From Oreocharis arfaki (lineage: Eukaryota; Chordata; Aves; Passeriformes; Paramythiidae): a DNA stretch of 64,000 nucleotides. Within the stretch, counting starts at the first letter, position 1, and the number at the start of each line of letters is the position of its first letter. The notes under the pieces were generated by a model. It was not told the DNA's origin, did not search any database, and saw nothing but the letters and a program-made list of their open reading frames with translations. A program made the translations under genes and the position numbers. Of this stretch, positions 23,340-34,400 are shown in pieces. The stretch is taken from positions 124,001-188,000 of the forward strand of contig VZRR01005745.1 of NCBI GenBank assembly GCA_013398015.1, read 5' to 3'.

Positions 23340-26300
23340 TTTTCTGCTAATGGCTAGTTGATCAAAAACTGCCTTTACATCTTGATTTTCTTTGGTTCTG
23401 GAGTGCTTTTCCTTATCCTAATGATTGATCTACCAAGTGAAACTGTCTCCTGGGAAGAACTGACAGAAAGAGTGTGGTCCCTTGCATGTGAATCCTCAAA
23501 TCATCTGAAAAGCAATAACCCACAAGTAAATAGGGACATAAAGGAGGAGCATAGATTTCTTAGAGCCAGCCCTGTGATAGATGGGATAGTTCATAAAATT
23601 AAGTATTTGCAATTGCTGTAAGAAAGCAGTTTTGCTGCCTTTAATGATTCAGAGTAGCACAAACAGGTTTGAGCAAGTGTTGAGAAACTCTTAATTACAG
23701 CGTTGATTTAGGGCAGGCAGACCATACAGTCCAACATAAACAGAGTGCAGAAAGCAGAGACAGAAGTGTTAGAACAACTCACTTTCAACTGCCCTAATTT
23801 ATCTTTCTCAGCTTTAGTCATCTCTCTTTCATGCACAAAGCCATGCATATTTCATCCTTGGAAAATCAGCTGGCACTTTCATTAAACACTGTTATTTTCA
23901 CACTTCTGATTTCAACTATGTATTTCCATATGAGCATTACTATTTGGTCTGAATAATTAGTATTATGAATTACCCAGAATAAATATGCAGAATAATTCAT
24001 GGACTAGTGCAAAACAGAACACCGAGTGCCAGTGAATGAAATTCTGAAAACTTTACCTGACCTACATTAATGATCACAATATTAGTATCTTATGAGAGGA
24101 ACTCCTGTCAGGCTGTATGTTGATGTGGAGGCTGGAGAGATGTAGATGGTGGGTAGTGAAAGGGAGGGAGGTGAAGTGTGGCAGCACAGTGTACAGAATA
24201 GATGGAATGTTAAACAGTAACATTCACACCTTGATTTTTTTTCTGAACAGCTTATTTTTCTGGTAGAACTTTCAGTGTAGTAATGAAAGTAACTCGGTAA
24301 TGAAAAAGTTGTAACTTGAAAATTGGAAACTATTCAGATAGTACAACTTTTCACCTATGTGCTGATTTTGATTTGTTTTTAAGTTTTCATGCTTGACCTA
24401 TTTGTGTTTGAGTTTCAGAATGTATCTAGAAATTATATTATGACACGTGATTATTTAATATATTCTTCAGCTGAGCAAAGTGACACAATTTCCTTTGTAA
24501 TAGCTGTAAATTTTATATCCGGTATGAGCTTATAATCAATTTCTTATGCTAGGAGTTTGTAAGGGAAGTTTGGAAATACTGTAACTGTATCTTTGTCTAG
24601 TAGTTTTTCTGAATAGGTGGCTGTTTGATCTGGGCTTCTAAATCAAACTGTTTGAAAGCTCATATTTAGTTAGTCACTTTCAGCTCAGTCTGACATATTT
24701 TCTCAGAGCTGATGATTCGGATTGCAGCAGCTTTCCTTGGGAAGAGGGAGTGTGCACATATTTTATTTTTCCTTTCGAGCTCTCCTCCCTTCAGGAAGCA
24801 GCAGTGAAATGCTATCTGTAGGTAGGACTTCAACCCCCATGATTCCTTGGGAGAGCATGCGCTGAAAGCTTCCAGTTGTCAAAGTGCTCTTGCCAGACTG
24901 GTCGACTATTTGTCATATACCAAACCTGAAAGAAGAAAATAAATATACTGTCCTTTTGTTGATCTTTAAATACAGAAAATCCAAAGGTAACTGTTCCTTA
25001 AACATTTCTGTGTTGGCTGCGTGGGTTTCTGCATGCAAATGGAGCTGGTATTGCTATGGGGGTATAGATTTCCTGTACTGGATTGTAAATTTGTACAAAT
25101 ACTTACACCAGCAAATAATCAAAGAGTACTGCATACTAGTCCAACATTAGACATTGGCTGGCCTGTCTTTCAAAGTCATTTATTAACCAGTATTTTTTCA
25201 TTTGGACTGGCTTCATTCATTAAAGGAAGGTCTTGACCTTGACAAGAGGGTTGAACTGTGCAGTGATTTTTGCCTTTAAGAAGCAGTATAGAAGGGAATG
25301 TGAATCACAGTCCTTAGGATAAAGTTCAAAACCAGCTAGCCTAAGTCAAGGAACGTATTTGAAGCAACTGCTGTGTTAGCCACTATAGATAACCTGGTGA
25401 CTAACTAATTTAAATATAACTTTATTGACGACAGAATTTTAACATTTCAGCTGCTATGTTTTTCTCTCTAAATGTATTTTTATACTGATAGCTCAGAACC
25501 AGGGGAGAGGGATACACATGATCCTTTTCTCCCTCTGATGTGGAGTCATCAGTAGTTTTAATGTAGCCTTAGGAGTAATAGTGATGTGGGTAGAAGTGAA
25601 GCTAGTGGAAAGTTACACAGACAGAGCTTGGTATATTGTGGTTTACTGCAGTATTGCTTTAATATGCCTTGCAAGGTTTTCTGCACTCCCAGCAGCAGCA
25701 GCGCTGCCTGGAACAGATGCCATGGTTTACCCCATCCTTAGGAGCTTAATGTTGTCTCACAGCATGGTCTGCTCAGGAAGCCTTGCTGCTCGCTTTTCAT
25801 GTTGAGCTGGTAAATAAGGGAGAGCATAAGCAGAAACCTCTCTTGACATTCATTTTAACTAAAATATGTGTGCATGCCTCAGAAGATATTTAAAAGAAAG
25901 AACAAAAAATGTAAGATACACCTGGACCATCTGATGTCAGAAAGGACAGTGTCGACAGTTTCACACTTTGCCACCTTTCTTAAACAGTTAATTGATTGGC
26001 TTTACATTGTTATGGTACAAAAACAATCCTAAAAAAATGCAGTCTTAGGCATGTAACTGTCGTATGATTAACTCAATAGAAATGCAGTTAGGTATTCACT
26101 GATGGCCATCTTTGACGTAGTTAATTAATGTAAGTGATTTGGGGCTCATTTAAAATACTTTTGAGATTTAGAATGATCTCTTCAATTGACTAAAAGTCTG
26201 CAAAATGTGGAGGTTCCTGTTGTGACTTCATACAATTGCTGTTCACTGATGTCTGTATTGTATTAGTACTATTGGGTCTCAAAATAATAATAAAATTATA

Positions 26301-26610
26301 TGATCGACGCTGTTTCATATGAAGCACCTTTTCTAGCAGATGTAAGCCTCAACCATTCTACATATATTTCCTTTCTAAAGTTTAAACTTAGGTCTTGATT
26401 TAGCAAATAATTTGCATCACTAGTCTTTGTCTCCTGCATATAAAGATGGGTTTTAACATGCAGCATGTCTATATTGTAAGTATTTCGATTTTCCCAGGTT
26501 TTATATTTCATTTGAAAGCATCAGAAAGATCATAGTCTAGTAATACCTCCCCGGTCTGCTGATTTTGACGTTACGTTTTTCTAATGAACAAATTACCGAT
26601 GATTTCATAT

Positions 26611-26652
26611 GTATGTGTATAAATAGAGCGGGTATGTATATAAATAGAGCCA
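26611..26652 (+). promoter_or_regulatory. CPEB3: Tandem duplicated TATA box
   Basis: Two adjacent 21-bp units, GTATGTGTATAAATAGAGCGG... and GTATGTATATAAATAGAGCCA..., match at 18 of 21 positions. Each contains a perfect TATAAATAG (26618-26626 and 26639-26647). They sit about 110 bp upstream of a CpG-rich patch and about 0.85 kb upstream of the CPEB3 coding exon, on the same strand. This is a plausible focused promoter for a CPEB3 transcript that skips the distal CpG-island exon. No cap site or spliced exon can be proven from the sequence. Confidence 0.45.
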
Positions 26653-26754
26653 GTAGATCGCTATACCTTCAAGTAAAGGACTGCTTTGATGTAAAATAGC
26701 ATTTTACGCGGAGAGATCGTAAGGTCACCGAAGGCAAATCTAACACCCGTCGGT

Positions 26755-26960
26755 GGCTTTGTACACGAAGTGTCTCCGCCCCCCGGCCCCCCTTCCCGGC
26801 TGTGCCATCGCCTCCGCTGCCCGGAGCCGGCGCGAGCTGGGCGCAGGGACGGGCAGGAAGCGATTGTGCAGCGAGGAGCCGCTCCCGTGTCAGTGCGAGC
26901 GTCCGTGTGCGCTTTCTCTCTGATAAACCCCAGTCGCTGGAAGCTTGCTCGTTAATTAAG
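26755..26960 (+). promoter_or_regulatory. CPEB3: Small CpG-rich patch upstream of CPEB3 coding exon
   Basis: This GC-rich segment of about 200 bp has many CpG dinucleotides inside an otherwise AT-rich intron, for example around 26776-26920. It follows the duplicated TATA box. The combination suggests an alternative first exon or proximal promoter. The GC-rich ORFs of 61-64 codons overlapping it resemble nothing known. Confidence 0.5.
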
Positions 26961-27067
26961 GAAAATCGGTACCCGGCTGCTTTAAAGGTCCCCTAATAGA
27001 AAAGGGGGTGGAGAAGAGCGAAGACTGGTGTCTTTTTAACCTTGCTGAAGGACGCAGCAGTATTTAT

Positions 27068-27081
27068 TGACGTATGCAAAT
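27068..27081 (+). promoter_or_regulatory. CPEB3: CRE half-site overlapping perfect octamer
   Basis: TGACGTATGCAAAT combines a CREB/ATF-like TGACGTA with the POU/OCT octamer ATGCAAAT, sharing one base. It lies about 0.43 kb upstream of the coding exon, beyond the CpG-rich patch. The match is exact; regulatory use is inferred. Confidence 0.35.
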
Positions 27082-27505
27082 AACCAGGGGGAGGAGGTGG
27101 AGGAGGAGGGTGCTTGGAAAAACAGGAACCAGAATCAGTTTCTCATTGCAGGGTGAGAGCTCTGAGTTCCGGTGTAAGAGAAAAGAGACGTGGCGAAATT
27201 GCTGTATATCTCTGCCCTATAAGCACATCTCTCATTTAGACTGAAGGGAAACAAGGCATCAAAAAGGGTGAAGCATCTTAAAAAATATTTTAAAGGCAAT
27301 CTAGCACGATCAAAGGTTACATATTCCTAAATGGGGGAGGGGGAAGATTACGGGTTTGCCTTGCAATATGCTGTAGCATAGTACTAGCAGTAGGACGAGA
27401 TTTTTGGCTGGCAAATGATTACAACAGACTGGTTTGTGGTATGGATGACAATGTTAATAATCTGTCTTTGTGGTTTTTTCCCCTACTGTTTCAGCTGCGC
27501 AAACC

Positions 27506-28405
27506 ATGCAGGATGATTTACTGATGGACAAAAGCAAAGCCCAGCCCCAGCAGCAGCGGCAGCAGCAGCAGCAGCAAGATCCAAACTCAGCAGAAGCCCC
27601 CTCTACACCCATCTCGTCGGAGACACCCAAACCAGAAGACAACAGTTCAGTGACTAGTATCGGCACATCGGCTCCTTCCCAAAATAGCAAGGAGAAGATG
27701 CAGATGGAGTCTCCTATTTTGCCTGGCTTGAGCTTTCACCAGCCTCAACAAGAACCTGCAGCCGGCACCTCCTTGTCTCCCTCGTTTGGCAGCACCTGGT
27801 CTACAGGGACCACAAACACGGTGGATGATAGCTTTTTCCAAGGGATTACTCCAGTGAATGGGACAATGCTTTTCCAGAATTTTCCACACCATGTCAACCC
27901 TGTATTTGGTGGCACTTTCTCACCTCAGATTGGCCTAGCTCAGACTCAACACCACCAACATCAGCAGCAGCAGCAGCAAGCTCAGCAGCAGCAGCAGCAG
28001 CGGAGGTCACCTGTAAGTCCTAATCAGGCACCTTTCGCCCAGAGAAATGCTGCTTACAGCCATCAGCCCATCATGACCAGCAAACCGTCTTCCTCCTCTG
28101 CCTCCTCTTCTTCCTCCTCCAGCTGGAATAACCATCAAAACGCGGCTTGGAGTACACCTTCCAACCCTTGGGGTGGGCTGCAGGCTGGTAGGGACCCTCG
28201 AAGGGCAGTTGGAGTGGGGGTTGGCGTGGGAGTGGGAGTCGGCGTACCCTCCCCCCTCAATCCCATTTCACCCCTCAAAAAACCCTTCTCCAGCAATGTC
28301 ATTGCCCCTCCGAAGTTCCCACGGGCTGCACCCTTAACCCCCAAATCCTGGATGGAAGACAACGCGTTCAGGACGGACAATGGCAACAATCTGTTGCCTT
28401 TTCAG
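27506..28405 (+). CDS. CPEB3: CPEB3 N-terminal exon, prion-like domain
   Basis: The exon begins at 27495 after TTTCAG. Eleven leader bases precede the ATG, and 300 codons end at CCTTTTCAG|GTAAAT in phase 0. The peptide starts MQDDLLMDKSK, the family start, which is why this ATG is chosen. It contains signature CPEB3 blocks such as ILPGLSFHQP (71-80), a conserved block at 106-145 (SFFQGITPVNG to QIGLA), and SPLKKPFSSNVIAPPKFPRA in the second half. Low-complexity features are a Q tract (13-24), a longer H/Q tract (149-165), a Ser run (195-206) and a Val-Gly run (235-247). Known role: CPEB3 binds U-rich 3' UTR elements and controls translation of synaptic mRNAs such as GluA2; this Q-rich half drives prion-like assembly. 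RNA binding resides in C-terminal RRMs, which are not in the window. No frameshift is seen. Confidence 0.97.
27542..27577 (+). repeat. CPEB3: First CAG tract in CPEB3 (polyglutamine)
   Basis: Residues 13-24 read QPQQQRQQQQQQ, encoded by CAG nearly throughout with one CCC, one CGG and a final CAA. It is part of the prion-like domain and is likely to vary in length within the species. Confidence 0.95.
27956..28000 (+). repeat. CPEB3: Second CAG tract in CPEB3 (polyglutamine)
   Basis: Residues 151-165 read QHQQQQQQAQQQQQQ, following HH at 149-150. The run is mostly CAG, with one CAT, one GCT and a few CAA codons. As I recall, the human protein has a proline/alanine-interrupted tract at this place, so this version is purer in glutamine. 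Confidence 0.95.
28208..28246 (+). repeat. CPEB3: Val-Gly codon repeat in CPEB3
   Basis: Thirteen residues alternate V and G (235-247), written with mixed GTN and GGN codons. The varied third positions show selection on the peptide rather than a young DNA repeat. A similar VG run is known in mammalian CPEB3. Confidence 0.9.
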
Positions 28406-31400
28406 GTAAATGACTACACGCACCTTCTGCATGGTGACAGCTATGACAAATTTGTATTTTTTGTAGGGCTGTGTTTCATGTTACTGTTCTGAGTGGCATC
28501 TTCATAATTCGTAATTGCATCAAATAGTCACCTTATATGAAAAGAAGTGGGGTTGAACCTAGGGAGTATTTCCAATTCTAGCTTAAAGCTTAAAATCCTA
28601 TTTTTCTTGTAACTTATTGTTAAGTGTGGCGTGTGGGGTTTTTTTGTTGTTGTTCTTTGCTCTTTTTTTAGCATCTGAAAGGTAATAGCCTTCATGAAAA
28701 ACAGGTTCGGCAGATTACGTTCCCTTGGTGCTGTGTTAGAATTTTTTTTCCATATTCTCCCAGATGTGAGAAATCTGAGATGTTGAAATTGCTGGCTTCA
28801 GTTTTCTAACTGGGCTGTTAATTTTAACCAAAGATGCTTCTTGACCTGAAATTCAGTTAATTATTTTATCACCATTGCAATAACTAACTTATGTTGTGGT
28901 GGGATTTAACGGGCAGTCTGTTCGCCTAAGGTACCCTTATGAAAAGCTGTGTACATCTAATACGTACACCCTGCTGTTCTAGTCACAGTGGACGTTTTGA
29001 ATACATCTCGAAGCAGCGTGGGTGGGTATGGAAAGAGTGGCGTATCTGTCCTTTCCAGTAAGGAAATGCCTGATACAATTGACATGATTTAGAAATGACA
29101 GGGAGGTATTGTATAAAATAAACCGTTTTATGCTGTTCAGAATATTTGCAGAGAAAAGAGACAATAGGACACGACCTTCAGAGCCATATTGCAATGGAGT
29201 CTATTTACTAGCTACATAGCTCTGAAATATTTAAAGCTGCAGTGCCCTTCACTGTTTTTTTTTAATCTATGACGACAAAGCAGATCAATTGCAGCTGAAA
29301 CTGGGCCAAATGGAAGATTTGCAATTTTAATGCAGAATGAAACCTGTCATGGTGTGAAATCCATTTTAAGTTGAAAAAAAGCAGAGCTTGCACTTGAAGT
29401 TATATCTATACTAGGTGAAGTGAATCTCAGACTTTTTCTAGGTTAGCTGTTTTGGTGTCAGACAAGTCAAAATTTTCTGCTTTGAAATACAGTTAATTCA
29501 TATATGCTTGCTCTTTAGGTAGTTGTTCTCTCAAGAAAGTATGATCTCCCAAACATTTTTAACTTACCAGTTTGGTAAGAATAGCATTTAGATTGACACT
29601 TAGTTTTAGAAACACAGTCAAAAAAATTCAAACAAATGCACTCTCATCCCATTATTTTAAGAGACTGATGAAGTAAAATATATGCACTTTCTAGTCCCAT
29701 TCAAAGAGGACATCTTATAGTCAGCCCTGAAATTTCATTTTGCTGCTTCATTCTGTTTAAAGGGAGAGTTGCAATTTTTTTATTGGCTGCCCTAAATGAA
29801 GGTGGAGTGGCTTCTGGTGAGCTGCTGGTTAATGTCTCTGAAGCACTGAAGGCTGGAGGAAGAATACACTTTAGACACAATATGCCTGCTGTAAATACTA
29901 TGTTGCACAGGGCACAGCACCACAGAAGCTAATAGCACCCAGTCATTTTTAGGAGTGGGAAATGTGTTTCAATTTACAAGTGTTCTTAATTGTCTACATG
30001 TAAGGCATTACAAATTTTGGTATGTTTGAATTAGTAGTGAAAACAGCAGTAAATGGTCTTATTTCTGTGGTTTGGTTAGTGAGATACATCTTTAATGAAT
30101 ACAGAACTTTATTATTGTGACTGTAAATTGTCACAAATTAAACTGGTAGATATTTACTCATCACTAGCAGAAAAAGTAGCTAACTGCTTTTAAAGAAAAG
30201 TTCTTTTGATTTTGAAATTAAGCTTTTGAAAAGCTAAAGTATTAGTCAATGTGTAAATTTGGAAACTTGCTTTCTTCTCTGTGAGTTTAACCTGGTATTT
30301 TCACATTCAACCGAAAGCAAATGCTTAGGCTATTCTCAGCACCAGCTGGTATAACAGTCTGATTTCAGAGACACAGAAAACTTGTATTTTTTTTTTCCTA
30401 TTAGGCTCCCTTTTTTTTTTTATACAAGCTGCTGAATTTTGCTTATTAAAAATTGTAATCTGGGTTAATGTTGATTGCTGCTATACTTAATGAAATGCCA
30501 AAGACTTCTTGAAACCATACTATTGGTAGGAGGCAACTGTTTAGTTACACTGATAAAAATGAAATTCAAATTAGTCTAAGAGGTTAATATTTGCTGCCAG
30601 GGTTCTGGTTGTCTTTTTTTCTTCTTCCCCCCACCCCGAAATTGGGCAATATGTTGACACAGTAAGTTTTGCTTGTCAGCACTATCAAGCAGTTCTGGCA
30701 GGTTTATTCGTGTACATCTGCCACCCTCCATAACTGCGTGGTTTTGAGCTACTTAAGAAATACCTTCCAGTAAGCTTTCTAGCAACACACTTATGCACAT
30801 TAGCAAGTTCTTTGTGTTAACCTGTTATTTTATGTTAAGATTATGAGACTTTCTAAGAAAAAAGAAAACTATTAACATATTCACTGTTTGAAATAACATC
30901 AGGGAGAGCTATTTTTTAATTCAGGACTTTGCAGTGATCACAAATTTTAATCAGAAAAGATCTATGACCGAGATTTTTGTTCTGAGTATATAATATTTGA
31001 AGACAGTTGATACTCAGTTATTGGTACATCTTGTTCTCAGAAAAAATGTTTAGTTTGAAAATGTTCCTCTTAAGAACGTAAAGCAATATGGCAGGTATTT
31101 TCATCCCTTAATTTGAGCAATACTTTGGTGCATCTTGTATGTCAAAACCAAGTGGCATCTGTCCCAAGGAGTCGTGCTGCAGAACATATCAGAAGATTTA
31201 AAATACCACTTGGTAGGAATTCTGCTGGTGTTTGCCTTGTGATTTGTGTTCAAAAGTGAATAAAAATGCACTCATGTTCTTACTGGGAAAAATTGATTGC
31301 AAGGTAAAAAAAAAAAAAAAAGGAGATACAGAGCTGATAGTTGAAAGGAAAAAAAGAAGTGATCAGTCGGGAATGAAATGTAATGTAGCAAGTAAGAGTT

Positions 31401-34400
31401 GGAGACGAGATCATGGGAACAGATGTAGAACTGGGCCAGATAGGAAATACAAAAACATGGCCAGTTTGTTCTTCTGAATATTGTTTGGCTTCTGAGTGGT
31501 TCAGGTGAAGGGTCTCTGAATGTCCTGTGGCAAGCAGTGGTGTTGTGCTGTTATGTTAGGTGATCCTCAGCTCTGGCATTTGAGGCTGACATTAAGTGAT
31601 TGTCCCTGGGACACCGTTCTCCCGGCAGTGGCTCAGTTCCATTTTCCAGCAGAGTCGTGGGGCTTGTAGAGAGCTATTGTCATCTCCTGATTCTGAGCTG
31701 TTCCCACTGTTCTCTTTCCCTTCACTTCTCTCAGGTAAATAGTGTATTTCTTTCGGCTTTTGGCCATGGAAAGATATTGGGACACAGCTTGTGGGGTTAG
31801 GAGGATTGATAGTGCCTGAAATAGACCCTTGAAGGCAAGGATAAGAAATTCTCTTTGCAGGGAAGATAGAGAAGGAATTAAATGTTTGCAGACCAGTATT
31901 CTAATTAAGTATGTCTACCTTGTGGATTTTTAATTATAGTAACACTATAACAATTTTACAGAAACTGTGCTGAGTTTTGATGTTTTCCAAGTAATGTTCT
32001 TTAGAAACAAAAAATGCATTGCAATTTGTGCTCTGAAGATTCTGACGTGCATCAAATCATTCTTGGAAGCTTTACTGATAAGTATTTTTATAGCAGAAAT
32101 AAATAAGGTGGTGTTTATTGTGTATAAAGATAGTTTTAACGTGCTATCTTTTGCAGGGAGACTGAGAAAGAAATATTTTTAGGGAAGTGTTTTGGTGTGG
32201 CGTTTTTTTCCTCATTGTTTTCAATTGGAATTTGTCTGGACCAGAAAAAAATAGAAGCTAAATATAGAAATTTTATGAAACTTCAATATTTCATACTTCA
32301 ACAAAATGCCAATTCTAACATGCAGTGAGTTTGTGTTTAAATATAAGTGTGTATATATGTATAAATAAGGAGGTTCGAGTGTTGGAACATTCACTAGTGT
32401 AACAAATAAGATTTTGTATTTATGAGTAAAGGAGTTTTACTGGCTAATACAGTCTGGTGACTAATTTTTAAAACTTTTTTTAAATCTAGAGGGTTTTTCT
32501 CAGTCAGAAATAGTTGTATGCAGTAAGTCTATTTAAAGATTAATTTTTAAAACACTGTACTTCTTTAGTCTAAATTTGGCATTCTGGGCTCTAGCTTCTT
32601 GACAGTTTAATAGGTAACCACACTTAGTAGTGTTACTGTTACCTTAAAAACTATTTCTTTCCATGCAGTCCAGTCTTAATTTTTCTTGCGTGCTAATGCA
32701 CAAGTACTGACAGCCTGCAACTTTATGGACAGAAAAAAAAAAAAGGAAAGTACCTAGTCTGCTTTTTTTTCCCCCACCTTTCTTACATGCTTCTGTTGGT
32801 ATTATTACCTAGCACTGTTTGTAGCTGGATTCTGAATACTAAAATGTGGGAGCACATATTGTGGTATCTCGGTAGTCTTCCAGTGTAACAGATACCAACT
32901 ATTGTTACATCAAGTAACACGTGACGTTCTAGCTTATTCGCTGTGAAGTATTTTACAATTTTTTGTTAGATTTTTAAATTTGATTGAATTCTAAATGTCT
33001 GCATTTTCAAATTACCTAAAACATAGTAATGGTACAGGAAAAAAGCGCATGGCTGTTTCAAATTCAAAGTATGATGATTGAACACTAATTGCTTATTGAT
33101 TAGAGTTTTGATTTTAAGTGACCAATCACAGACAGTTAAGATGTCAGAGTTTAAGAAAGCAGAGCAAAGGTCTGAGTTCAGTAGGCAGCTGATATTCTGA
33201 TGAACTCCATAGATAGACAGGACTTCCTTAAAAACAATGAATCATTAATTCTCTCTTAAAGATTTCGTAAAGGATTTATCTGTCTTTGGGAGGAACTGTA
33301 AAAGGGAAGGTGAAAGGGCATGGCAGTTCATTTTGCTATTTTCCTTCTTGGATCATCTTTCCCAGTTTTCATCTTTTTCACTTGACTGCTTTTGTGAATG
33401 GAATGTAAGAGGAAGAGAGACCTGGAAAAGTAGTGTTTTCAGGTTCCAGTGGTTTTCAAGGAAAAAAAAAAAGTTTGCTGAGTGAATGATGAATATTTCC
33501 ATTTGTTAGTCGTTGGTAGAATAGCTCTCCTTTCATTGAGGTCACTCATGAGTAATTCCTAGCAGACCTATACTTAAGGAGAAGCTAAAACATAGCACTG
33601 TTTAGTTTAAAGTTTGAAAGTGATCTTGAACAGTACACATCTGAATTTTGCTTCTATTCTAGACTTTCCAGTTTTTAGGCTATTGTGATATTTTATACAT
33701 TCTGTACCTAAATTTAGGGTACCATTGCTATGTTTTGTTTCTTTTTTTTTTTTAATTTAATTTTTCCACGTTCCACAAAAGCATTGCTTATAAGTAATGG
33801 TTAGAATGCTGCACATACTGATACTGAGCAGTTGTCTCAGTAGTTAGAAGAATGTACTTTTTTTGTATATAGGATTAGATCTTCATTTGTGTAATCTTTT
33901 TATTGTTACATGAAAATGTTAGCATTTTAAAAATGCAAGTTGTGAAAGGTCACATAAACTTTGCTTATGTTTGTTCAGACTTGGTCAACATTTTCATTTT
34001 CACAAGTTTCAGTTATATGATTGTCTTTTCCTACAAGCTACAACTAGCATTTGTAAATCACAATTGATGCCTTCCTTTTCCCCCTTGTTGTGGACAAGTG
34101 ACTTTGTCCCTATATTATATGTTGCTCAAGCTCATTCCAGAGATAAAGTTGTCATTTTTTCTAAGATCATGTAGGAGAGAAGCACTGTGCAAATCAGGAT
34201 AGATATTAATCTGCTTTGTCACAACAGTGTTAGAAGGGGTGATGTGAACTCCATTCTGCAGAGGTAAATAAGAGGCACAGAGTTTGGGAAATTCATTTTC
34301 TTCTCAATGTTCTATCTGAGAAAACTAAATATCTGTAGGTTTTTTTCCTGAAATATTTAGAAAATAGGTCTTTGAAAACAGAACATCCACCGCAGTCTCT

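Larger units (their letters stand above)
19510..27494 (+). other. CPEB3: CPEB3 intron 1 (inferred)
   Basis: The interval runs from the CpG-island donor to the acceptor TACTGTTTCAG at 27494. If the first exon differs, the intron start shifts. It contains a GA-rich simple repeat, a 27-bp tandem duplication, a CR1 3' end, a pyrimidine-rich tract, a 31-base A run, and near its 3' end a CpG-rich patch with a duplicated TATA box that may be an internal promoter. No protein-coding exon was recognised in it. Confidence 0.65.

Noticed and set aside
26770..26996. ORFs of 61-64 codons in the CpG-rich patch
   Set aside because: They are Arg/Pro/Ala-rich readings of GC-rich sequence with no family similarity; the patch is better seen as regulatory.
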